Assembly: GCA_903877345.1 (NCBI GenBank)
Contig: CAIRDL010000798.1
Span: 1-5,499 of the forward strand
Direction of reading: 5' to 3'
DNA length: 5,499 nt
Source of the DNA: an uncultured Oscillochloris sp.
GTDB taxonomy: Bacteria; Chloroflexota; Chloroflexia; Chloroflexales; Chloroflexaceae
Part shown: positions 1-5,499 of the stretch, one piece after another
Position numbering within the stretch: the stretch's first letter is position 1
How the letters are laid out: each line of letters opens with the position of its first letter
Made by a program: the position numbers and the translations under genes
The notes under the pieces: model-generated
Told to the model about the DNA's origin: nothing
Databases searched by the model: none
The model's input: only the letters and a program-made list of their open reading frames with translations

Positions 1-1581
1 GGCCTTGAAGTGCCGCTCCACCTGACGGTCGATCAGGCAACCATGCAAGCCTATATGCTCCAACGAGTCGCCGAGGTGGAGCAGCCCGCCGTTGATGCGA
101 CCCTCACGCTGAACGGCACGACAATTAACAGCGTTCCCGCCGCCCTTGGACAGCAAGTGCTGATGAGCGAGACGCTCCAAGAGATCACGGCGGCGTTGCA
201 GAGCCTTGACCCCCAACAGGTCGCCCTCCGCACCCGCGAGTTGCAACCCCGCCTGAGTGATGCGACCGTCCGTGAGGCGCAGGCCATCATCGCCAGCATT
301 CTCGCTGGCCCACTCACCTTCACGGTCGAAGGTCAGACCGCGCCGGTCGTCTGGTCACTTGAAGATTTAGCTGGTCTGGTGCGGGTGGAGCGCGTGGTTG
401 GCAGTGCTGGCGACACCCTCACCGTCAGTGCCGACCCGGCGCTCGTCATGGCGAAGCTTGTCACGCTGGCGAATGCCACTGAAGATAAAGGCTCCAATCC
501 ACGGGTTGATTGGAATGGCGGCGACCTACGCATCACCAAAGACGGCACCTCCGGGCGGCGAATTGACGAAGAACGTGCCGCCCCGGTCATCCTCGCCGCC
601 CTTGCTCAGCCGGCTACGGCACGCACACTGGTCTTGCCTATGCGCGAGGTGCCTTCGCCCGTCACGGCAGCCAATCTCAATCAACTTGGGCTTACCGCAT
701 TGCTCTCAGTTGGGCAGAGCGACTTCAGTGGCTCGGCGGCCTATCGCATCACCAACATCAAGGTGGGCATGCGGTTGCTCAACGGCATCCTCGTGGCCCC
801 CGGAGCCGAGTTCTCGTTCAACGACAGTGTCGGGCAGATTGACGCCTCAAATGGCTTTGTCGAGGGCTACGCGATTGTCAGCAATCGCACCCAACTCGAT
901 TGGGGCGGCGGCATCTGTCAAGACTCTACCACGATGTTTCGGGCGGCCTTCTGGGCTGGCCTGCCAATTACCGAGCGTTGGGGCCACTCCTTTTACATCA
1001 GTTGGTACAACAAATACGCCTTCGCCGCGTATGGTGACGGCCCCGGTATGGACGCGACCATCTTCACTGGGGCGCTTGATTTCAAATTTCTCAACGACAC
1101 CGGCCATTGGCTGCTCGTTCAGAGCGGCACGTACGGCAGCGTCGCCGAGATTCGGATCTACGGCACCAACGATGGGCGCACCGTCAGCCTGATTGGGCCG
1201 GTCACGACCAACAGAGTGCCCGCACCCACCGCGCCAGTCTATGTCGCCGATCCGAAGCGTCCGCGAGGCAGCCCGCGCCAAAGTGATACGGCCCGTGGCG
1301 GAATGACCATCACGTTTACACGGGTGATCGAGCGCAATGGTCAAGCATTTGAGCGCCGGGAGTTTCAGACGCAGTTTAGAGCCTGGCCCAATATCTTTGA
1401 GATTAACCCGGCTGATTTGGGAGGCAACGGTAGGCCCATCCCGCAACCTACCCGGGCACCTGCTCCGGTTGATCCGCAGCCCACAGATGTCGCGCCGCCG
1501 CAGTCCACGTCCGCCCCTGAACCCAGTACCGTCCCGCCGCCCGCCCCAATTGAACTGCCGCCCCTTTTGCCGCCCACGTAG
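1..1581 (+). CDS. VanW family protein with tandem peptidoglycan-binding-like domains, C-terminal part (5' end outside window)
   Basis: The frame is open from base 1, and the GTG at 10 is internal to a domain, so the true start, with any signal peptide or membrane anchor, lies upstream. Residues are counted from base 1. Residues about 1-95 and 115-225 look like two PG_binding_4-type domains, each an alpha/beta unit with a G-x-x-(I/V)D-like stretch and an 'AL' helix. The VanW domain spans about 240-390, with the hallmark GGGICQDSTTMFRAAFWAG near 302-320 and ERWGHSF near 325-331. A beta-rich segment at about 430-475 (TFTRVIERNGQ, then FRAWPNIFEINPADL) resembles the module that often follows VanW. 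The last 46 residues (481-526) contain 18 prolines and form a flexible tail. VanW occurs in some vancomycin-resistance clusters but its biochemical role is not established, and most homologues are unrelated to resistance. A cell-envelope location is inferred from the domains. Nothing here suggests a glycopeptide-resistance cluster. Confidence 0.93.
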   Translation, partial: GLEVPLHLTVDQATMQAYMLQRVAEVEQPAVDATLTLNGTTINSVPAALGQQVLMSETLQEITAALQSLDPQQVALRTRELQPRLSDATVREAQAIIASILAGPLTFTVEGQTAPVVWSLEDLAGLVRVERVVGSAGDTLTVSADPALVMAKLVTLANATEDKGSNPRVDWNGGDLRITKDGTSGRRIDEERAAPVILAALAQPATARTLVLPMREVPSPVTAANLNQLGLTALLSVGQSDFSGSAAYRITNIKVGMRLLNGILVAPGAEFSFNDSVGQIDASNGFVEGYAIVSNRTQLDWGGGICQDSTTMFRAAFWAGLPITERWGHSFYISWYNKYAFAAYGDGPGMDATIFTGALDFKFLNDTGHWLLVQSGTYGSVAEIRIYGTNDGRTVSLIGPVTTNRVPAPTAPVYVADPKRPRGSPRQSDTARGGMTITFTRVIERNGQAFERREFQTQFRAWPNIFEINPADLGGNGRPIPQPTRAPAPVDPQPTDVAPPQSTSAPEPSTVPPPAPIELPPLLPPT

Positions 1582-1622
1582 GTGCGCACCCGCCTGAGGG
1601 GTAAGCGCATTGCTCACAGGTT

Positions 1623-1654
1623 AAGGCGTTGCCCACCACGGCGGGCAACGCCTT
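1623..1654. terminator. Perfect 12-bp hairpin between convergent genes, probable bidirectional terminator
   Basis: Bases 1623-1634 (AAGGCGTTGCCC) are exactly complementary to 1643-1654 (GGGCAACGCCTT), with an 8-base loop. The stem lies 41 bases after the VanW stop and 92 bases after the J-protein stop, as expected for a terminator serving both converging transcripts. The A's and T's at the stem ends give only two U's, and no U-tract follows on either strand. Termination may therefore be inefficient or Rho-assisted, or the hairpin may act mainly as a 3'-end stabiliser. The hairpin itself is certain; the function is inferred from position. Confidence 0.72.
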
Positions 1655-1746
1655 GTAACGCCTGAGATTACCTTGCGTGTGCGCCGGGCTGATTAGGCCG
1701 ACCTGTTACGCAGCAACGCGAATCGAGTAGGTGGCTGGCTCGTCCG

Positions 1747-2634
1747 TCATGCCGGTTCCCTAATGCGGCGCAACTCGGCGAACAGTTCCCGCTCGCGGGT
1801 GGTGAGCTTGGTGGGCAATTGGGCGCTCACGACCACGTACAGGTCGCCCCGGCGTTCGGCGCGCATCGCCGGCATGCCCTGACCCGTCAGCCGGAAGGTG
1901 CGCCCGTTCTGGGTTTGCTCAGGGATGTTCAGGGTGATCGTCTTGCCGGTCAGCGTCGGCACCGCGATTTGGCCGCCTAACAACAGGCTGTAGAGGCTCG
2001 TCTCAACTGTCACCGTCAGATCGTCGCCCTTGCGCTCGAAGCGCCGGTGGGGCTGCAGCTTAACGACAAGGTAGAGATCGCCTCGGGGGCCACCATTGAG
2101 GCCCGGCGCACCTTCGCTGGGTACGCGCACGCGGGTGCCGGTGTCAGCACCAGGCGGCACCTTGACGGTGAGCGTGCGCGGGGAGCCGTTGGGGTTGGCG
2201 AACTGGAGTGTGCGCTGGGTGCCGGTGAACGCTTCCTCTAGCGTAAGCTCGACCGGCTGCTCAACATCCTGACCTTCCATCCGCGTATTGAAGCCGCCCG
2301 CGCCGCCGCCGCCACCCCCGCCACGACCCCCGCGCCCACCAAAAAGCGTCTCGAAAATGTCGGCAAAGTCGGCACCGGGGGCGTACTCGCCACTCGGCAC
2401 TCCGGCCTGCTCGTAGCGCCGCCAATCGCTGCCGAAGCGGTCGTACTTCTCGCGCTTCTCCGCATCAGAGAGTACCTCGTAGGCTTCATTGATCGCCTTG
2501 AAGCGCGCCTCGGCCTGCCGATCACCAGGATTAATATCGGGGTGATATTTGCGGGCGAGCTTGCGGTACGCCTGCTTGATCTCTTGATCGGAGGCCCCGC
2601 GATTGACGCCAAGGACTTGATAGTAGTCTTTCAT
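1747..2634 (-). CDS. Class B J-domain co-chaperone (CbpA/DnaJ2-like, DnaJ C-terminal domain protein)
   Basis: This complete 295-residue protein should stimulate the ATPase of a cytoplasmic Hsp70 (DnaK) and deliver non-native clients to it. The J domain spans residues 1-68, starting MKDYYQVLGV, with the essential HPD at 31-33 and the closing KYDRFG at 63-68. A Gly/Phe region follows (about 85-115), including DIFETLFGG and a nearly pure glycine run. The zinc-finger cysteine repeats of canonical DnaJ are absent and there is no cysteine in the chain. Two substrate-binding beta domains follow directly, CTD I about 122-195 and CTD II about 200-272. The C-terminal helix (about 277-291, LTTRERELFAELRRI) resembles the dimerisation end of CbpA. 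Length and layout match CbpA/DnaJ2 proteins. The ATG start is fixed by the conserved J-domain N-terminus. No CbpM-like modulator or dnaK is adjacent in the window. A dedicated promoter and a possible heat-shock operator lie upstream. Confidence 0.96.
   Translation of the reverse strand: MKDYYQVLGVNRGASDQEIKQAYRKLARKYHPDINPGDRQAEARFKAINEAYEVLSDAEKREKYDRFGSDWRRYEQAGVPSGEYAPGADFADIFETLFGGRGGRGGGGGGGAGGFNTRMEGQDVEQPVELTLEEAFTGTQRTLQFANPNGSPRTLTVKVPPGADTGTRVRVPSEGAPGLNGGPRGDLYLVVKLQPHRRFERKGDDLTVTVETSLYSLLLGGQIAVPTLTGKTITLNIPEQTQNGRTFRLTGQGMPAMRAERRGDLYVVVSAQLPTKLTTRERELFAELRRIREPA
2293..2340 (-). other. Glycine-run coding tract in the J-protein G/F linker
   Basis: This stretch codes for residues 99-114 of the J-protein, made almost only of Gly with two Arg and one Ala. 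The DNA is a run of GGN codons rich in GGC and GGG, so it is a low-complexity, slippage-prone tract. Such linkers connect the J domain to the client-binding domains, and their length commonly varies between relatives. Confidence 0.8.
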
Positions 2635-2638
2635 GGTG

Positions 2639-2645
2639 CTCTTCT
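2639..2645 (-). promoter_or_regulatory. Weak ribosome binding site of the J-protein gene
   Basis: The minus strand reads AGAAGAG followed by CACC and the ATG. This is a purine-rich, imperfect Shine-Dalgarno-like sequence with a short 4-base gap. It is consistent with the chosen ATG, but the start rests mainly on the conserved J-domain N-terminus. Confidence 0.4.
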
Positions 2646-2685
2646 GTTGTGCGCGAGGCGCAATCTGCCTGCCAGCCCTGAATCT

Positions 2686-2715
2686 ATCTTAGAAACTTGC
2701 TAGGGTAACTGTCAA
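2686..2715 (-). promoter_or_regulatory. Sigma70-type promoter of the J-protein gene
   Basis: On the minus strand a perfect TTGACA -35 box (2715-2710) is followed by an 18-base spacer and TAAGAT (2691-2686). The latter matches 4 of 6 bases of TATAAT, including the important first TA and last T. Transcription would start near 2679, giving a leader of about 45 bases before the ATG at 2634. This lets the J-protein gene be expressed independently of the large upstream gene. The boxes are visible in the sequence; promoter activity is inferred. Confidence 0.6.
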
Positions 2716-2716
2716 G
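2696..2716 (-). promoter_or_regulatory. HAIR-like inverted repeat over the -35 box, possible HspR operator
   Basis: On the minus strand CTTGACA, 7 bases, then TAGCAAG form an imperfect inverted repeat with CTTG and CAAG at its ends separated by 13 bases. The known HAIR operator of the MerR-family heat-shock repressor HspR is CTTGAGT-N7-ACTCAAG. The spacing is therefore identical, the first arm matches 5 of 7 and the second 4 of 7. The repeat contains the whole TTGACA -35 box, so a bound repressor would block polymerase, as is known for HspR at chaperone promoters. Part of the left-arm match comes from the -35 consensus itself, so chance is possible. No hspR gene is in the window. Confidence 0.4.
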
Positions 2717-2733
2717 GATGCTCTGTTAGAGGA

Positions 2734-2758
2734 CTATTGGAATAGCACGGCAGTGCCG
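2734..2758. repeat. Two short adjacent inverted repeats after the stop of the STAND-like gene
   Basis: CTATT-GG-AATAG (2734-2745) and CGGCA-G-TGCCG (2748-2758) are perfect small inverted repeats just past the stop of the large minus-strand gene. The second can also fold as GCAC-GGCA-GTGC (2745-2756). The stems are only 4-5 bp and no T-run follows, so they are at best a weak terminator and may be chance. Confidence 0.3.
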
Positions 2759-2760
2759 CC

Positions 2761-5499
2761 TCACCAGTGGTCAAGCTCGTCCACCGCTGCGGACACCGCA
2801 TCAAGCAGTTCCGCACCGCCGAGGAGCGCCAGCGCGGGTGCCGCCAACTCCAGGGCGCGGAACGTCTCCTCACGGCCAACGACCGCCGTGCGGAGCGTCG
2901 TGCTGAGAATGGCGCGGGCGACCTGTGGGCTTTGCAGTGCCAAGGCACGGGCAAGCGCGGCCCCAGCGCGGGCGCGGTCGGCCGGACGCTTGATGCTCGC
3001 CACCACAGCGGCGGCGGCCTCGATGCGCCCATGTTCGGCGAGGGCAGTACCCACCGCCGCCAGATAGCGCCCGCGCACCTCGGCACTAGGCAGCGCGTCG
3101 GGGTGATGCGCGACGCCAATGGCTTGTCGCTCGGCCCCAATGGCGACAAGCGCCGGGGCGATCAGCGTCAGGGCGCGGGCGCGTTCGACCGGCAGATCAA
3201 TCGCTAGGGCCAAGGCCAGTGCCGCCATCGGGTTGCCGCCTCTGGCCCGCTCGATGGCGAGATCGGCGGAGGCCCGCGCCCGCTGGTCATCCGCGCTGAT
3301 CCGCCCACAGAGTACCGCCGCTTCATCCCACCGGCCCGCCACCGCGAGCAGGCGCGCAAACTCGTCGTAGGCCCACGCCTGCTCATCGTCATCGGCCACT
3401 TGGTCGAGGACATCCTGGGCGGCCTCAAGTTCGCCCCGTTGGGCCAAGGCGACGGCGACGCGGGCCAAGGCGCGGTCGCGCTCCTCGCCGATGGGCAGCC
3501 CTTTCGCTAAGGTCAGCGCCCGGTCAGCCCGACCAAGGGCGGCCAGGGCTGCCGCCAAATTGACCACCAACGGGGCGCGTTCTTCGCCCTCGACCGCGCC
3601 GATGTCCCGCGTGGCCCGTTCGAGCGCCAGCATCGCCACCAAGCCCTCCAGGGTCAGGCGCAAGTCAATCAACGCAGCCACCCGCACCTCAACCGCGCTA
3701 ATCGCCTCGGCGGCGGCGAGCGCAGCCCCATCGTTCCCGGCTCCCGCCAGCGCCCGCGAAAGCTGCGCCAAGCCCCGGTCGCGCTGCCCTTGGTTGGGCA
3801 GGGCCGCGATACGACGCAGGGCGGCAGCTTCATCGCTGACCGCTTCGCCGCAGGCTAATTCGATTTGCGCCCAAGCCGCCACCGTTTCCAACGCGATTTC
3901 TTCAAGCAGCATCGCGCCACGACCATCGCCTGCCCGCACCAGCGCCACCCCAACCTCGGCCCGCGCCCACGCGCCCATGCTTTCGTGGAAAATCGCCCGC
4001 GCTAGCCGTTGCGCCTTGGCTCGCTCACCCAAGGCGAGCAACTGGCGCACCGCCTGGGTTTCGACCATCGCCCGCCGTTCAAGATGCTCAATCCGCTCGG
4101 CAATCGCCAGCGCCGTATCAACCGCCCCCAAGGTGAGCGCAGCCCCGGCGAGGGCCGCTTGCAGCCCCTCGCGGGTATCGCGCCACGCCCGCGAAACGGG
4201 ACTCGCCTCGAGGTCGAGTGCCCGCGAGAGCAGCCGCATCGCCGAGGCACGCATCCGCGTTCCGTAGCAGACCTCGCCGAGGCGGCGCAGCACGGCGGCT
4301 TTGGCGGCACCATCGGGCAACCGTTCGACACTCGCAAGCACCCGTTTGAGCGAAGTCTCGCGCCCACTCTGCTCGATCCCGGCGCTCAGCGCCTCCGCAG
4401 CGGCGGCGGGGGTCAGCGTGCGCGCCCGTGTCGCCAGCACACCGGCGAGCGCAGCGGCCCGCACGAGGCGCAACGCGCTGCCTCCTTCCTTCTGACTAAG
4501 CCCCAAATCGGCGGCGGCGCGCAACTCCCAACGGGCATCGTCCAGCGCCACCAACAGCCCGTCACGCCGCTCGTGTCCCCGCAGCCAGTCTCGGCTGAAC
4601 AGCCGGGGCAGGGCGCGATCTCGCAATTCCCGTGGCGCTAAAGCGAGGTGCCGGGCCAGTTGGTGGGCAAGGTACAACTCCTCCGGGTCTGGGGTGGCTT
4701 GCTCTTGGCCGGGGCGACGCCGTGCGGCAGGTGCGGGCGCGCCGCGTTGCAGGGCGAAGGCAGCCAAATCGTTGTGCGCCATCGCCAAGGCCGCAGCCGC
4801 AACCCGGGCGATCAGGGCTGCCGGTGCGCTGTGGGCAAAAGCTCCGCGCAGCGCCGGTGGGCCAGCGTGCGCTTCCGGTGGGCCGTCGCCAAGAAACGGC
4901 ACCGCCTGCACCGTCAGATCAACCAAGCCCAACCGCTCCCAGCGCGTAAAGACCGGCTCAGGGTCAGCATCCGCCAACTGCGCGGCCAGCGTGAGCGGCA
5001 ACGGTTCGCCCGCCGCCGTGAGCAGCGCGGCGAACCGTTGCTCATGGGGCGCAAGCCCGTTCCACCAAGCGCGGAGCAGCGCGTCAAGGCCACGGGGCAG
5101 GGCGGTAGCTTCCAGCAATGCTTCGTGCAGCAGCGCCAGCGCCAAGCCCAGGTAGAGGAAATTGCCCTGCGCCCCCGCAAGCAGCGCTTCGTTCCACGGA
5201 TGCCGCGCCTCACACCCCAACGCCGCCAAGGCGCGGCTCTGGGCGGCAACCAGCTCCGGGTCGTCATCCGGCAAGCTCAGGCGAAACGCGGGCGGATACG
5301 GTGTCGGCGCACCCGTCGTACAACCGAGGATGAGGGTAACGCCGCGTGGCAGGTCGGCGGGCAGCGGAGGCGGGCCGGGGCGGGTGGCCTGACCGGGCGG
5401 GTCGAGATCGTCAATCACCAGCGTGATCGCGTTGTCCCGCCCTCTGACTGCCGCGATCTCGTTGAGCAGGCGTTCCAGCGCGGCAGGGTCGGTCGTCAC
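2761..5499 (-). CDS. STAND-like NTPase with C-terminal helical repeats, C-terminal 912 residues (5' end outside window)
   Basis: The frame is open to the right edge. The first codon (GTG, 5499-5497) falls just before a core ATPase strand, so the real start, the Walker A P-loop and any N-terminal effector domain are outside the window. Residues are counted from 5499. AITLVIDDLD at 24-33 is a Walker B-like strand with Asp30/Asp31/Asp33. LPRGVTLILGC at 50-60 sits where STAND proteins have the sensor-1 strand. AGAQGNFLYLGLAL at 108-121 and the following helices resemble the helical and winged-helix segments after the NACHT/STAND core (about 100-240). A Pro/Arg-rich linker (about 252-273) leads to Ala-rich helical repeats from about 341 to the end. 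Family members are ATP-driven signalling switches, in which the repeats sense a ligand and the N-terminal domain acts. The role here, whether signalling, regulation or defence, is unknown. An unrelated AAA+ regulator is a less likely alternative. Confidence 0.82.
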   Translation of the reverse strand: MTTDPAALERLLNEIAAVRGRDNAITLVIDDLDPPGQATRPGPPPLPADLPRGVTLILGCTTGAPTPYPPAFRLSLPDDDPELVAAQSRALAALGCEARHPWNEALLAGAQGNFLYLGLALALLHEALLEATALPRGLDALLRAWWNGLAPHEQRFAALLTAAGEPLPLTLAAQLADADPEPVFTRWERLGLVDLTVQAVPFLGDGPPEAHAGPPALRGAFAHSAPAALIARVAAAALAMAHNDLAAFALQRGAPAPAARRRPGQEQATPDPEELYLAHQLARHLALAPRELRDRALPRLFSRDWLRGHERRDGLLVALDDARWELRAAADLGLSQKEGGSALRLVRAAALAGVLATRARTLTPAAAAEALSAGIEQSGRETSLKRVLASVERLPDGAAKAAVLRRLGEVCYGTRMRASAMRLLSRALDLEASPVSRAWRDTREGLQAALAGAALTLGAVDTALAIAERIEHLERRAMVETQAVRQLLALGERAKAQRLARAIFHESMGAWARAEVGVALVRAGDGRGAMLLEEIALETVAAWAQIELACGEAVSDEAAALRRIAALPNQGQRDRGLAQLSRALAGAGNDGAALAAAEAISAVEVRVAALIDLRLTLEGLVAMLALERATRDIGAVEGEERAPLVVNLAAALAALGRADRALTLAKGLPIGEERDRALARVAVALAQRGELEAAQDVLDQVADDDEQAWAYDEFARLLAVAGRWDEAAVLCGRISADDQRARASADLAIERARGGNPMAALALALAIDLPVERARALTLIAPALVAIGAERQAIGVAHHPDALPSAEVRGRYLAAVGTALAEHGRIEAAAAVVASIKRPADRARAGAALARALALQSPQVARAILSTTLRTAVVGREETFRALELAAPALALLGGAELLDAVSAAVDELDHW
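2764..4479 (-). repeat. Region coding for about 15-16 degenerate alanine-rich helical repeats
   Basis: Residues 341-912 of the STAND-like protein can be parsed into roughly 15-16 units of about 30-40 residues. Each looks like two helices: 'RA-x-ALA-x-(L/I)A-x-ALA-x-x-G' followed by '(E/R)AA-x-x-(L/V)A-x-x-I' and a short Asp/Glu/Arg turn. Clear units begin near residues 642, 676, 708, 741, 774, 811 and 843; earlier ones near 401, 438, 477, 510, 542, 572 and 607 are less regular. The pattern resembles TPR/HEAT-type solenoids. Residues 811-860 contain 17 alanines in 50. Repetition is at the protein level; no long identical DNA repeats were noticed. A ligand- or protein-binding superhelix is inferred. 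Confidence 0.65.

Noticed and set aside
10..12. GTG at base 10 as the real start of the VanW gene
   Set aside because: The frame is open to base 1, no ribosome binding site can be seen, and a start here would cut into a PG-binding-like domain and remove any export signal.
398..1192. Long open frame (264 codons) overlapping the VanW gene in another frame of the + strand
   Set aside because: The VanW frame has clear domain motifs across the same bases. The alternative translation is rich in Ser, Arg and Pro with no recognisable domain, as expected from an off-frame reading of GC-rich coding DNA.
1..1581. Vancomycin-resistance (van) operon
   Set aside because: The VanW domain alone is common in bacteria lacking resistance, and no vanH/A/X, vanR/S or vanY gene is present.
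847..1617. Antisense open frame of 256 codons opposite the VanW gene
   Set aside because: It has no recognisable domain and its composition is typical of antisense shadows. It also runs through the probable terminator region up to its start.
2635..2760. CIRCE element (HrcA operator) upstream of the J-protein gene
   Set aside because: No TTAGCACTC-N9-GAGTGCTAA-like inverted repeat was found; only the HAIR-like repeat has matching geometry.
3491..4267. Antisense open frame of 258 codons inside the STAND-like gene
   Set aside because: It is Ala/Ser/Arg-rich with no motif and mirrors the strongly GC-biased third positions of the real minus-strand gene.
4009..4641. Antisense open frame of 210 codons inside the STAND-like gene
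   Set aside because: It is low complexity (Arg, Gly, Pro, Gln) and lies opposite the continuous helical-repeat and linker coding sequence, so it is a shadow.
5497..5499. GTG at the right edge as the true start of the STAND-like gene
   Set aside because: The Walker B strand would then begin about 24 residues from the start with no P-loop, so the codon is almost certainly internal.

Overview
This is a GC-rich bacterial window with three protein-coding genes, two of them cut by the window edges. There is no sign of RNA genes, insertion sequences, CRISPR or phage genes. The gene types fit the Chloroflexota, probably class Chloroflexia: a VanW-type wall protein with tandem peptidoglycan-binding-like domains, a zinc-finger-less J-protein with a possible HspR/HAIR-type operator, and a giant Ala-rich STAND-like NTPase with helical repeats. 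This placement is an inference from gene style, not from a marker gene.

Layout. Bases 1-1581 (+) hold the C-terminal 526 residues of a secreted or surface VanW-family protein; its N-terminus lies upstream of the window. Bases 1582-1746 are a short convergent intergenic region whose main feature is a perfect 12-bp hairpin, a likely terminator shared by both strands. Bases 1747-2634 (-) hold a complete class B J-domain co-chaperone (CbpA/DnaJ2-like). Its 126-base upstream region (2635-2760) carries a good sigma70-type promoter. The -35 box lies inside an inverted repeat with the exact geometry of a HAIR (HspR) operator. Bases 2761-5499 (-) hold the C-terminal 912 residues of a large protein. 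It begins at a Walker B-like strand, passes through a winged-helix-like region typical of STAND NTPases, and ends in about 570 residues of alanine-rich helical repeats of roughly 30-40 residues. Its P-loop and any N-terminal effector domain are beyond the right edge.

The three genes do not form an obvious pathway. The VanW gene is convergent with the others. The J-protein gene lies downstream of the STAND-like gene on the same strand but has its own promoter, so read-through co-transcription is possible but not required. The most interesting element is the truncated STAND-like protein, since related architectures serve in signalling and in anti-phage sensing. Whether it is a defence protein cannot be decided without its N-terminus.
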